DNA from: Vesta saturnalis
Taxonomy: Eukaryota; Arthropoda; Insecta; Coleoptera; Lampyridae
Assembly: GCA_036346205.1 (NCBI GenBank)
Contig: JARFJB010002198.1
Span: forward strand, 1,235,001 to 1,299,000
DNA: 64,000 bases
Direction of reading: 5' to 3'
The notes under the pieces were generated by a model. That model saw only the letters and a program-made list of their open reading frames with translations. It had not been told where the DNA came from and searched no databases. This document shows positions 33,015 to 44,600 of this stretch, in pieces. The number at the start of each line of letters is the position of its first letter. Positions within the stretch are counted from its first letter, which is position 1. The position numbers were made by a program, and so were the translations under genes.

Positions 33015-33064
<50 letters not shown>

Positions 33065-33755
33065 CTTAGAGTGTAAGTCCAGAAAACACAATATCAGCCT
33101 AAATCCTTCTAAATCTACCTTTATTATTTTTGGTAAGTTCAAAGAAAAAATAGAGAATGACTTAAAAATAACAGTTAGTGATGTAAACCTTAAATGTTTA
33201 CAAGTGGTACGGAAATGGACAATAACCTACGATTTCAAGAACATCTTACAAAATGTATTAAGAAATCGTACTCTAGTTTAAAAATGTTATTTCCTCATCG
33301 CCATATACTTTCGCAAGCATTAAAACTACAATTAACAAAGTCACTCGTATTAAATAATTTTAACTTTTGTGATGTAGTATACGGTCCATGCCTTACAAGT
33401 GCAGAAAAAAATCGTATTTAAAGAGTACAAAAATCATGTTTACGCTTTGTTTATGGCATAAGGAAATATCAACCCATCACTTATAAATTAAAAGACGCTA
33501 ATTGGGTAAACATGGATAGCAGAAGGGTATTTCATGCTGCTGTATTTTACCATTCAATTATTTCTAAGGAAGTTCCACCATACTTACACCAAAAAAATCA
33601 GATACCGAAGCGACGTTCACATCGTTAACCTTAGATTTAAAGGACTTATTTCGCCTCCATCTTTTCGAACACATATGTTTCATCGATCATTTACATATAA
33701 CGTCTGTTCCTTATATAATAAACTGTTACCGTCTCTCAAATGGCAATTACTATAG
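32770..33755 (+). pseudogene. LINE reverse transcriptase, C-terminal part
   Basis: The reading runs NRFQYVQTNNGQ, SSGVPQGSIIGPLLYCVYSS, then AYLYADDTQLKYS with the YADD catalytic box, then HNISLNPSKSTFIIFGKFK. After frameshifts it continues with NNLRFQEHLTKCIKK, LSQALKLQLTKSLVLNNFNF, DVVYGPCLTSAEKNRI and a C-terminal RSHRY/FRTHMFHRSFTYNV region. The PQGSxxGPLL and YADD motifs and the post-RT region are those of CR1/Jockey-type LINEs. A (TA)n run encoding Tyr-Ile repeats sits between YADD and the NPSKS motif. Several frameshifts make it inactive. Confidence 0.8.
33008..33062. repeat. (TA)n microsatellite inside the LINE RT ORF
   Basis: TA dinucleotides in a stretch of the RT that stays open through the repeat, encoding alternating Tyr and Ile. 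Confidence 0.9.
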
Positions 33756-34024
33756 AATTTTAGATTTTTCTACAGGAAACTATTGTTAACATCGCAAGCA
33801 TAATTCATCCTATTAATGTATTTCAAACTTAATACATATATGTATATTATTCGTTTGTACAAAGCTTGCATTATTTCTTATCTCTTTTAGTTATGTTACA
33901 GCTTAGGGTTAAAACTTAGATCAGTTATACTGCCTTTTAACCCTTTTTTTTGCAATTCTAATTTATAATTTAAGTGCACGTTATTATAGGTATTACTTTC
34001 CATTTGTTATTGCAAAAAAATAAA

Positions 34025-34058
<34 letters not shown>
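34025..34058 (+). repeat. (ATT)n 3' tail of the LINE
   Basis: About eleven ATT units directly after the LINE 3' region. Confidence 0.85.
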
Positions 34059-34319
34059 TCATTCCAGGAAGTTGTAGTTAAGCGTTGTTTATGTATAGGA
34101 CATTATCTATGTAGCCGCTTTTATATATATACTCTCATAAATAAAAACAAGGGTGTTCATACACATGTATTCAATTTTAAATGAGATTATATATTATTTC
34201 GTTTTCTACACTCTGGTTTAATTAATGTCAATCACCTTAAAATTGATTAGATAGCAATTATTTACGCAATCACAAAAAATTCTGAATACAAAAAATAGTA
34301 ATGTAATTATTTGTTACAG

Positions 34320-34484
34320 CAAATTTCTTGGGTACGACGAAGAGATTGGCATATTTTATCATCAGGAATGTTTACATATACCAATGACGAGAGGTTTCAA
34401 ATTTTACACTCCGAGGGATCTGATGATTGGACTTTGCAAATAAAATATGTCCAAAAAAGGGATAATGGCACGTATGAATGCCAG
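34320..34484 (+). CDS. Internal exon of a Dpr-family immunoglobulin gene
   Basis: A 165-bp exon (55 codons) is preceded by a pyrimidine-containing tract ending TTACAG and followed by GTAAGT, both good splice sites. It reads QISWVRRRDWHILSSGMFTY, then TNDERFQILHSEGSDDWTLQ and RDNGTYECQ. This matches the central exon of the V-set Ig1 domain of arthropod Dpr cell-surface proteins: the VSW-(I/V)R-RD-HIL start, the FTYTND-RF strand, the DDWTLQIKY core and the D-G-YEC motif with the second Ig cysteine. Dpr proteins bind DIP partners in synaptic and neuronal recognition. The first Ig cysteine must lie in an upstream exon. No other exon of this gene was found here, so much of the window is probably its intron sequence. 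The specific dpr number cannot be assigned. Confidence 0.85.
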
Positions 34485-35337
34485 GTAAGTACTGTTTAAT
34501 TATTTTATATAGGTATAAAACACAAAGGTAACATGTTTTTACCCAAATCAATAACCACATCTTAGTCTTACGCAAAAGAGTGTAATTTCACTAATATTTT
34601 TAACTACTATCAAAGTAAAAAGTTCACTTCACTTTGAAAGCTTATTTTACAAAAACGTTGGGGCCGAAATCATTGTTATTTAACAATTGTTATATTGTTG
34701 TTAAAATATGTAAATTCTAAGTGTTTAATTGGCGTAGTTTTATAACTGTAGAACTTTATTTACAGAAAGGTACTATAAATCGTATCATTTTTCAACACGC
34801 TCGAGTTTAAACCTTCATAAATATTTTATTTTCCGATGCAAATCAATTAAATGCGAAAAGTAGGTAGTTTTATTCTTTCTGAACCTATTACTAAAAAGAA
34901 ATTGTAACAAATCGTTTTCATTTGCTTGTAAATAGCCCAAACAGTCAAACATGACCAAGTCTCACAACGCGAAGTAGGTAAACCTTTTCTTGTCCTAACG
35001 TTAAGGGATTACCTAAATAACATAAATGTAAAATTATTTTCTTAAAATATACTCGTGATTATACGATTATGCGGTATTTAAAAATGTGCTGATATTGAAT
35101 AAGGATGGCAAACCGCAACCGTTTTTAATCTAGGAGGGGCGGCACACACATAGCGCGTGAATGAAAAATTTGTAAAATTAGTGAACCAAAATACTGTGTT
35201 AAGGGAGGACATATAATGGTTCGAACCCAGAGCGGTATTTCTGTACTAATTTAATTCACTATCAGGAGTTTCTATTTTGGAGGAACGCCCGAACACGTCT
35301 TATCTTTTGTTGCGGTTCTTTTCATGGTAAATGTATA
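34485..35337. other. Intron-like AT-rich sequence after the Dpr exon
   Basis: It starts with the GTAAGT donor. No further exon or repeat was recognised. Confidence 0.55.
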
Positions 35338-36345
35338 TATACAGGGTGACCCAAAAACAACTTACAACTATCAACTTCATTTTTTCAAATAAAATTTTTA
35401 ATTTTATTTCTGAATGATGCATCGAATTCTAAGTATATTATATGCAGCATGCCCTATACCTAAACTCAACAGTTATCGAGAAATTTACTTCTGAACGCAT
35501 CAGTGACCAAGACGATGATTTATTTGGTATAGAAAGTTTGTAAATTTGAAAGATGTGGATGTTTAAATAATTGTAGAAAACGGTAATGATGGTGAGCATC
35601 CAAGAAATTGCAGTGTGTAGTTTAGCAGAAACTAGTCTCCCGTGCAATCGTACAAAAATTGCTGAAGAAATGAATATTGAACCAAGAACAGTTCGCAATA
35701 TCTTGAAAAGGAATAAATATTGTTGCTATAAGTTGCAAACTACTCAAGAAATTTTTCCAGAAGATCATGAAAAGCGTATGGAATTTTGTGAAGATGTGAT
35801 GAATCGGGCTAATGAAAAGGAAAGATTTATTGAAAATATTTTGTTTATCGACTAGTGTTCTTTTAACTTTTTTAAGCAATTCCATAACTGGTCCATCTTT
35901 TATCAACGGAAACTCGAATACGGACGCCTCAATATAAATTTTGATGACATTTCGTATCAATAAGATAGCTGTCCTGCTCATACTGCAATAAGATTTTTAC
36001 AGTTTTTGGAAACTACGTTCCCTAACCGTATTATTAGTGGAAAAGGTACTATTAAATATTCTCCTCGCTCACCTGGTATCGCGCCGAACGACTGTTTTGT
36101 TTGGGGACACGTATCCCAATAAATTTATGGGCACAGGCATGAATGTGCTAACAATTTGGACAAACTTCGTGTCCAAATTACAGACTCTTTAAACAGCATC
36201 ACCCAAGAAATGTTAGAAAACACCCGAATTGAGTTTAGCACAGATTGGGTTACTGCCTTGCGCAAAGTTGAAGTCTTTTCGAAAATCTTATAGAGTTTTG
36301 AAAAAAGGGTATTCTGTTCATTTTTTAAAATAAATGTTTTTCAAT
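35338..36345 (+). mobile_element. Mariner-like transposon remnant
   Basis: The left end ATACAGGGTGACCCAAAAAC is a typical mariner-type terminus next to TA. Its next ~75 bp (CTATCAACTTCATTTTTTCA) match the termini of the palindromic element at 56058-56490, so both belong to one family. Inside is a transposase pseudogene. The right end was not defined. Confidence 0.6.
35586..36293 (+). pseudogene. Mariner-like transposase, decayed
   Basis: The first part (35586-35855) has a helix-turn-helix: NRTKIAEEMNIEPRTVRNIL, then EDHEKRMEFCEDVMNRANE and ENILFID near the first catalytic Asp. After stops the frame continues DSCPAHTAIRFLQFLE with the second Asp, NRIISGKGTIKYSPRSPG, PNDCFVWGHV, then NNLDKLRVQITDSLNSITQE and EVFSKIL. 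The order matches DDE_3 mariner transposases. The Asp normally in SPRSPDL is Gly here, so besides stops and frameshifts a catalytic-site motif is changed. Confidence 0.75.
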
Positions 36346-36750
36346 AAGAATTATAATGCTTGAACCTTAAACTTAAGTTAAACTATCAATGTAAATGTTG
36401 ATGTTTTTGATTGTAGCTCTCCTAAGTTTCTTCTTGGTTGTTCTTACGAGTAGTAATCGAACCATGTCGTAAATTCACAATTACAACAAACTTCGATGTT
36501 TGAGGTATAATCATTTTATGTTTAAGTGTAAAGTATTTACTTAATAGTTTCAAAGAACACGCGACTTTTCATCACCTTAATTGCTTTGGTTTCATTAGAA
36601 ATGTTAAAGCTAGATTGAAGGAGACTACTTATAGTTCATATTTTGTGCCTACATGCAAATATGTACAAGTGGCAACATCGGTAAAGTTATGTATTTCTCA
36701 CACTCATATAATGCTTATTGGGTTTCTTTGTAGCTTATTATACGTCATAC

Positions 36751-36756
<6 letters not shown>

Positions 36757-36796
<40 letters not shown>
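36757..36796. repeat. (TA)n microsatellite
   Basis: Pure TA run just upstream of the next transposase pseudogene. Confidence 0.95.
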
Positions 36797-36799
<3 letters not shown>

Positions 36800-36822
36800 T
36801 ATCATACCAGCTTCTTCCCAAA

Positions 36823-38187
36823 AAACAAATGCCTAAGCATATGTCCGCCGAGTTTAATCGGATTGTTTTAAAGGTAAAAGCTTTCTTCGAAGCGGAAAAA
36901 AACGGCGAAACGCAATTATTCTTAATCAAGTTACAAAGCGTACTGAGGAATGCTTGGGAATTAGTGAAATTAGTAGTAAGGGTATCAATTGAAGAAGGAG
37001 CAAGTAGTGGTGCAGTGTCAGGGGCGAGACGAAGAAGTGGTAGACCGAAAGTAGGTATCGACGATTTTCTAAATGGCGTTATACGAAGGCCAATTTAAAA
37101 TTTTTATATGGCAAAAAGGTTTCCAACCATAGTCGAACTGCACCAAAGATTGACAGACGAGTATCCGCATTCTCCACAAATTTGTACCACCACATTAAAA
37201 AGATGGGTTAAGAAAATTAATGTTACCTATAGAAAATTAGATGGAAACTGCTACAATAGCTGCTAAAAGAGCGGAATATTTATATTCGATTAAAAGGTAC
37301 AGAGAAACGCCATGGAATATTTTTTTATTGACCAAACATGGTGCGGCGCAAACCATTCAAGAAAATTTGATTGGGCGGAATTTGTTACCCCCGAAAACCG
37401 CGCCAGTTTTGATCAATACCGCGGGACAATTCAAGAAATAAACGAATTCAGAGGGAGAATCAAGTGACCATCGGCAACGAAAACGGCTTGTTACTAGGTT
37501 GTACCAAATTCTTCGTTGGAAAGATAGGTTCGGCTGATTACCATGACGAACTGAATAAACAGCATTATGTAGAATAGTTATAATATGTGTTTGGAGTGAT
37601 CCCCGATAAATCGGTGATTGTACTAGATCAAGCACTGTACCACACATTGATAGATCCAAATTGTAGAAATCCAACAACCGCCTGAAGAAAACAAAATATA
37701 ATTGAATGTTTGAACAAACGAAACTGTTGCCAGAGCAATTCAATTCATTTAACGAAATGACGAGGGCTTCACTTTTGGAATTATCTCGTATGTACAATTA
37801 TAAAAAACAATATTTGCTTGCAAAGGTGGTGAATGCATCACGAGGAGATGTTATGGCTTCCAGTAGCCTACAGGGAATTTAATCCAATTGAATTGATATG
37901 CGCTTATGTCAAAAATAGAGGAGGCAAAGGAAAACAGAACGTTCAAAATAAAGGACGTTTTGGAACTTTGCAAGTTAACATTACGAACTATGCCAAATAT
38001 CGTTTGGAGTAACTATGTCGATCATGCCAACAAAGTCGTAGATATGTACAGAGAAAATGAAAATTTAGTAGACGTCAGCAGAGAACAATTAGTGATAAAT
38101 TTAGATGGCGACAATGATGATAATGATAACAATTTTCAGGACATTGAGGATGGCAAAGAAGATGGCGATGATGCATTTATTATGTAA
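36823..38187 (+). pseudogene. Second DDE transposase pseudogene (IS630/Tc1-like, different family)
   Basis: The N-terminus reads MSAEFNRIVLKVKAFFEAEK, followed by a helix-turn-helix-like region and RRRSGRPKVGIDDF. After frameshifts: VELHQRLTDEYPHSPQICTT, the DDE first Asp in FFIDQTWCGA, the second in VIVLDQALYHT, and the Glu in REFNPIELICAYVKN. Then comes FKIKDVLELCKLTLRTMPN and a very acidic tail (DGDNDDNDNNFQDIEDGKED). The spacing D-D-E and the NPIEL-(I/V)-AxVK motif are typical of a widespread arthropod transposase group. Several stops and frameshifts make it inactive. Terminal repeats were not found. Confidence 0.7.
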
Positions 38188-38189
38188 CT

Positions 38190-39640
38190 TGAAAAAAATA
38201 ATTTTCGAGATCTAGAAATTTCGCCTTTTATTGCCATTTTAATATTACGTTCCTACCTAAAAATTCATGCATTAATATATGAAACTATTTTACCGCACTA
38301 TATAAATTGCGATTTCTCAGTAGAGGTGACACAAGGTCGCGCGTTGAATTCTCTTCTCCTTTTATCTGCGTGCAGTTAGACGTTATGCTTTTTCAACGAA
38401 ATATTTATTCTATCCCTTGGTTAGCAATTATATAAATTAAGAAAAAGTCAATCTTTCCGTATTTATTAGTTTTAATGTACAGTATCCTGTAAAAATATTG
38501 AGTATAACGCTTAGAATAAGGGAGTTAACAAGCGTGGCATTTTTCCTTTATTACACAGTTTTTAAATAATAGAAATTCATGAAATTAGCATCAACCTCTA
38601 AGTAAAGGTGTACTTCGGCATATACCTAAAACGAAGGCAATGCTTTAATTATTGTTTGGTTATTAATTCATCAACATTGGTCTTGCGCGAGGAGGTGGTG
38701 ACAAATGGTGTTTTATCGAATATATCTAGTACTCAGCTAAATGCAACCAAAAATATCAAGTTACGTTCACATACATAGAATTAAATATCGATTATGATGC
38801 AAGTTGTTTGATTAAAATAGGTTTAATAGTTTTCGAAATGTAGACGTTTAAAGTCAAGTGACTAAACTTTTTACTTTGATAGTAGTAATTAACACAATTT
38901 GGCAACCTCTGAAATGGAATTTAAACTTATACTTTCACTATGGCAGAACAGAAATGGTAAAATTCGATTTGCTGAATATCATTTTAAATGTTGAAAATAT
39001 AGACCATTCAATTTATGTACCGCATTTCTTATACTACACTATCCTATTTTTAGAGTATGGTTTATAATTAACATTTTGATACTGTTTTAATATGCAAACT
39101 ATTACGAAATGGTGTTTACATCCTACGTTATATAAAACAAGCTTGATAGTTTATTACATAAAAGGATGATAAGTAGCCTATTACATAGGAGTGCATTACT
39201 GCAGTCACGATCTAGCGAAGGGAGCGGGTGTTTGGTTTTTCTTTTAACAAAATAAGAGCAACGATTAATACTGTGAAGGATATATCGATCCATCTAACAA
39301 AGACTGTAGTAATTTAATATTTACACGTCTGAGATAATCGTAAATGAGCATTTATAACAGTATCATAAATCACAGTATTTTAAATAAAGTATTTTCAGTG
39401 TTGTACATAACAGTTTAATTCCAAAAATATGACAAGCATTTAGACTTTTTTCCAAAGTGACTTTTGATAGAGATACTATTAGTATTAGTATAAGGAGAAC
39501 CTTTTCAGTTGTTACGTAAATACACAACTACTATTATATAACGAATCAACTTTATTAAAATGAAGGAATAAATGATCAGCTTCAGCTTCTTTACAGCCAG
39601 TCTCTTCTGTCTTTGAAATTAAACTTTTATAAAAGGCATG
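38190..39640. other. AT-rich spacer, no gene recognised
   Basis: Neither strand gives a protein-like reading; only short AT-driven frames are present. Confidence 0.5.
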
Positions 39641-41400
39641 ATGCATAGTTGGTATTTTGCCAGTATTGCATAGCCACAATAATCGCTTCTATTTCCAATG
39701 ACCTGTTGTATAATTTTGGTGGAAACTGTGTTCTACTATTGCATTGTCGCGCTCTACTTTTTTTTTTAGTTGCTGCTTTTCAAATCAGCATCAAATTCAT
39801 ACTAGAAGAGTATGGTTTTTGGTTTTTCATACGAAAATCTAATGTCTCGTACTTGACTAACCTTAATTGGATTTTTATCATTGTCAACTTTCCAGTCATA
39901 AGCTTTGCCAGTGGTTCTCGCCATCCTACTGTTCAGGAACGTACAAAACAGATTACCGTTAGTTTTAAGTTTTCAATGACAACGTGCGTGCCCTCATTCT
40001 GCGTATGTCTTTTCTCCAGAAATCTATGCGTTATGGCAAAACCAAACATTGAGAATATAGGTGTGTTTCTATTTTGCTTACTGCAGTTGACGGAATAGAA
40101 TATTATATTTTTAACACCCTTTCTCATTTGCAAATCTCAGAATTTCCAGAGGCAACTGGCAATTTCATTTGGGCCTGGATTCGCTATTTGCTCATGCCAC
40201 ACGTAACAGAAACTCTCATCGTTTCCCAAATCGTGAAATTGTGTGTGGAATACTTACTCTTGCAGTAAAAATGGCTCTGTGGGGTAGCTAAAATTTTTTG
40301 CAGGTCAAAGCAGGCCACGTGCACACTCTTCATTTACTGCAAGGTGTTTATCAGGATTTTTAAAATCTCTGGATGTGGTCTTATCTTCCAAATGACGCTC
40401 ATACTTTTCAAGCGTTTTTTTCTTTGTCCTCTTCTGGAACAATATTGAAAACAGAACCAACTTCGCATTGATCCTTTGTGGGTTTGAAGAAACCAATATT
40501 AAATTCCTATATTGGCGAGGAGTAGAAACCTCGATGATATTATTTTGTTAGAAATTTTCAGTATATGATTGGTACATTTTCTGAATAGTCAATCTTTCCT
40601 CTAAGTATAGAGTAGGTACCACGGGAAACTGTTTAATGTGATTTTTAATACTCTCTGCCTTCTTTTACTTTGCCTAAGGCTGTAGTTGCCCAAATTTCCG
40701 AAAAGAGTTTTCAAAAACATAACTTTACAAACTTCACTGCCAATATTGAAATAATATTCGCGAGAGAAATTCCTTCGAGTTCTCTCTATTCGTGCATTTT
40801 AGCCTGGCACTTATCTTTGCACGGTTCCGAGATCTAGTGAGGTTTTTGATTTTTTGTCTATCTACTCACTAATGTTTCTAGCTCGTTTCCTACCGACTTT
40901 CTTTATATTTCTCTTCTCTTTCTTAGTTCTGACAAGATAAGCTGCATTCTCAACGTCCTGGGCTGATGTTGCATTAAAGTATTCCTCTTCTGATGGTTCA
41001 TAATCAGGATTTATACCCGGGTTGCTAGCATAAAAATCCTCTGGTTCTTCATTTATTTCTTCGTGTTTATTCTCAGTATTTGTTATCATACCATCTCTGT
41101 TTCCTAAAATAATAATAACAGTTCATGGTTTTTTAATAAATTTAAAGCATTTAAGCCAACCTGTTATGCACCCAGGTAGAACATCACGTTCAACATCAGT
41201 ATTCTCTTTGGTTGTCAATTATTTGTTCCTGTTCATATACTGCAGTATCAGTTTTCTGAATATATAATATTATAGGTTGATATTCTTCAGTTTTAGAGTA
41301 ATTATACCACCATGTGTAGCACTCTGGTAGATCATACCGTTCAACATTATTTTTATACGACTCCGTTGCTAATTTCAAAATGAAATCCATCCTAGAGTTT
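39640..41400 (-). pseudogene. Minus-strand GQN-family protein, decayed
   Basis: On the minus strand, a possible first exon (MDFILKLATESYKNN, about 41383 downward) is followed by a TTTTAG acceptor-like site near 41103-41108. Then comes an acidic block (GINPDYEPSEEEYF), a basic region (KRNIKKVGRKRARNISE), a FNIGSEVCKVMFLKTLFG segment, a KYERHLEDK segment and FDLQKILATPQS. The late part has NEIASCLWKF, IIFYSVNCSKQNRNTP (counterpart of S-D-x-C-x-GQN(K/R)N), HRFLEKRHTQNEG and IENLKL. This order matches the same family as the nested element at 26201-27697, but a distant subgroup. Multiple stops and frameshifts are present. Plus-strand frames at 39649-40268 are antisense shadows. Confidence 0.6.
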
Positions 41401-43911
41401 CTGGAGCACATTTTAATAGGTAAATCACTATTTACAATTGCTCGACATAACCTCAATAAGACGACAAAAATTATCGCAGCTCGAGAAACAACTGACGCCT
41501 ACCTCTTCAACCGCAAGGAAGACTGTAGTAAATCAAAATACGATTGTTCTCGATGGGATCGTGCGCACAAATCTGAGATACTGTAATTTATTTGTGTAAC
41601 ATTGGTAGCAGCATATTATTTTTTGAGATGCAATAGTCAGGGAAGTTTTCATCCTAATATAACGTTTGTTATATGTAACTCAAAAAGTGAAAAAATTCAG
41701 TTACTACAGTCTTCTTTGAAAGTAAATACGACACGATTTCTGGAAATATGCGTTGTATTGGATTAAAACAAGAACTTAATAGACTAAGGCACCTCTTACG
41801 AGTGAGGAACGCTATTAGATATTGTGATTGTTTTATGAGTGAATATCCTAATGATCCTTCTTTGATCGATTTTGAATAATTAGTACTTCATATTCAGAAC
41901 CCGTAACCCATACATTTTGTGAACAGGATAATATAGAGTAATTAGAGCAAGGCTAGGATTAGTTATTGCATTTGTTGGTGAAAAATGTAATAATTAGTTT
42001 ATTCATTTAGGAATAGACTTGTTTTAAAAATGTTTTATTTTGAAAAAGAAATATGACCATGTCGTTCTTTGAAATAATCTTTACCTAAATATCAATTTAG
42101 AGAACAATCTTATTCAAAAACTAACTTTATATTGATTTATAATGCAAAATGTTTCAAGTTATGAAAATCTTAACTCTTTCAAATTCTCTAATGCTTTTAA
42201 CAGCTTGAACCTTCCAAAAAGAGGTAGACGTAAAAAAGTAAAAGAAACGATTATTAAGGATGCAATTAATAATAATAATTGCAATTATAAGCCTATCTAA
42301 GTAAGTAAAAGACGTTAAAACCATTAGAAAATAATAAAACCGAATTGGAACAAAGAGAACAAACAATTTACATTCTTTTATCTTAAAATACCTTTTGAAT
42401 TTGCGTCCCTTCACTTATTTCTTACGCCTCGCTAAATTTGTTTCAGGAAATAAATTAAATTTTTACCTTAAAAATATCAATTTTGAAAGGAAGATTTTTA
42501 AATATAACAAACAAGTTCAGGTGTAATGAAATGTTTTAGAACTGTTTTGAATTTGAAAAGAAATAATTACTCTAAAATACATCTAAAAAGGTGAAGATGT
42601 TTTTGTTCAATGTGAAAATAAGGGATACTAATTTAATTGAAAATCATTATGTTAATGAATGTGTTCTTACATATAAGTAGATGTAGGCATTTTTAAATGT
42701 TTTCCAATGCACGTCGTTAATAAAATAGGACAACGTACCAAAGTAACATTTTAATCAGCTAGATTGTATTTGATTAACTATTAATTATTGTAGCGGGTTG
42801 CACAAGCACAAAACATTAATCTTTGCACAGTCACAAACAATATCGATGGTGAAAAATAGTGAAGTTTTGAAACCACTTTCGAAAAGTCGCCCTCGTCTTA
42901 ACCCGGTTATAGACTTTTAAAACTTGAACGTTAATTCAATCAAAAACACTATTTACCGAATATACGGAAAAATGGGGCCTCGATAGATAGTTAGGCAACA
43001 CATTAAACCCCCATAAGAGCAATGTTAAAACGTTCTAAAAAAGTTATCTGAAACTTTAGAGAAACGCGTAAGACGTCAAAATAGTCCCGAAACCTTCCCA
43101 AATATTTGAATATAGAGTTTTTTTTATTTTAATTTCTATAACTTTTTATTGAATTTTTTTCCCAGTAGTGATTAAATTGGAATATTTTTGTAACTGAATA
43201 ACTGATACGAACTGTTAAAATTTGGAAAAAATTGTAGATTTATAAGTTACTATTTAAAACATTGTAAAAACGATAAATGTTCTGATGTCAACAAGGTAGA
43301 GATTTCAATGACCCGGGGGCACAAAGATCTTCAGGTATTCCTTAGCAAGTACCTATTTCTATTAAAACGCAAACGTAATCGGATTAACTTTGAATCCTTC
43401 AAACTATTATTTAAATTAAGGTAACGAACAGGAATGTACTTTATGTATGCATATATTGAATAGAAACACGTGTATTGGAGTTCTCTGTTTAACCTAAGTT
43501 AATTGAGATATAATCTAAAGCACTGTTTATGTTGAATAAGGGCTAGTGTATGCTGTATAGTCGATCGCGACAAATTTTTCATATGTGTTACGTATGTGTT
43601 GAATGTGGTACGTAAATTAGTTTTACACATTTCTTTAATTACACTTCAAACTTACAATTGCTTTAGGTCTTTTACTTCTCCTTTTCCTTTTCTGATTTTT
43701 TTTGTACCACTGATGGTAACAACATTGTAATCCTGAATATATCCAAAAATAACTCCTACGATTCTTACTGAAATTACTTGGTCATCTTCTGTCTATACCC
43801 AGGATTACTTACTGTAAATGTAAACTCCCTCAAAAATGTGCTCTTTCATTGTATTGAACAAAAAATAGGGATTGTCATTTAAAAAAAAGGTCTCTTCAAC
43901 GTATACCACTG
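41401..43911. other. AT-rich spacer, no gene recognised
   Basis: Open frames at 41380-41586 (+) and 42154-42414 (-) show no recognisable motif. No repeats were recognised. Confidence 0.5.
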
Positions 43912-44289
43912 TACCGCGTGTCCCGATTTCGTTGTTTTAGTTGTTTTTTAAAGCCATCGTTGTTATTATCAAAGATAGAAGTTTGCAGTTTTTACATCCA
44001 CGTACTACTTTGTTGACCTAGATTTCATGAAAAATCGAAAATTTAGTATCTTCTTTTGTTTACGAGTTATAGCCAAACGTCCATATTTCAACACTTTTTT
44101 CAAAGTCTTATACCTCGCTTAATACTAATATACTGGCATATCTCGTAAACGATACTTATGTACTGCGAGGTGCCGAATTCAGTGGCGTGTTTATAATTTT
44201 TCTAAGGTATGCGGTTTTTGCGTAATAATATAACATTTTTTTTAAATGGTAATCATAGTTGGCTTGTCAACCATCAGCAGCAGAAAAAC

Positions 44290-44475
44290 GTCCTCCAAAT
44301 ATTTCTTTTCAACCAGACGGTGCCCCAGCCCATAATGCTTTGGCAATGAGGAACTACTTAACAAACCGTTTACTAATTCGTTGGATTGCAACATTCGGTT
44401 CAGTGTTATAGCTGCCACGATCTCCAGATCTGTCAATACTGAATTTCTTCCTATGGGGTTTATCAAATCCGTCAT
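44290..44475 (+). pseudogene. Mariner transposase segment, left half of the palindrome
   Basis: It reads FQPDGAPAHNALAMRNYLTN, then RLLIRWIATFGSVL, a stop, and LPRSPDLSILNFFLWGLSNP. This is the QDGAPAH and PRSPDL-FFLWG part of the mariner catalytic domain. Both Asp-containing motifs are recognisable. Confidence 0.7.
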
Positions 44476-44600
44476 AATACCGAACCGAATATGGGGATCC
44501 AACGATTTGAAAACGGTTTGCTAAGTAATACATCACTACCAAACCATTATGGACTGAGGCACCGTCTTGAAAAAAAACATTTCGAAGACGTTTTGCAGGA
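44395..44600 (-). pseudogene. Mariner transposase segment, right half of the palindrome
   Basis: On the minus strand it reads FFQDGASVHNGLVVMYYLAN, then RFQIVGSPYSVRYYDGF. This is the same transposase region as the + strand copy in opposite orientation. The two readings converge and overlap at the symmetry centre (about 44440). Confidence 0.6.

Larger units (their letters stand above)
30850..34058 (+). mobile_element. LINE (non-LTR retrotransposon) remnant, 5'-truncated, split by a Penelope-like element
   Basis: Reverse transcriptase coding sequence on the + strand begins at about 30868 (KSYF), is interrupted at 30887 and resumes at 32770 (NRFQYVQTNNGQ). It then runs to about 33755 and ends with an AT-rich 3' region and an (ATT)n tail at 34025-34058. 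An ATT-type short tandem tail is typical of several LINE clades. The gag-like ORF, endonuclease and N-terminal RT portion are absent, so it is a 5'-truncated copy. Confidence 0.75.

Noticed and set aside
36615..37098. Frames containing long Tyr-Ile runs
   Set aside because: Translation of the (TA)n microsatellite; only the part from about 36823 is transposase-like.
39649..40268. Hydrophobic plus-strand frame of 149 residues
   Set aside because: The minus strand carries recognisable GQN-family motifs (HTQNEG and others); the plus frame is its shadow.
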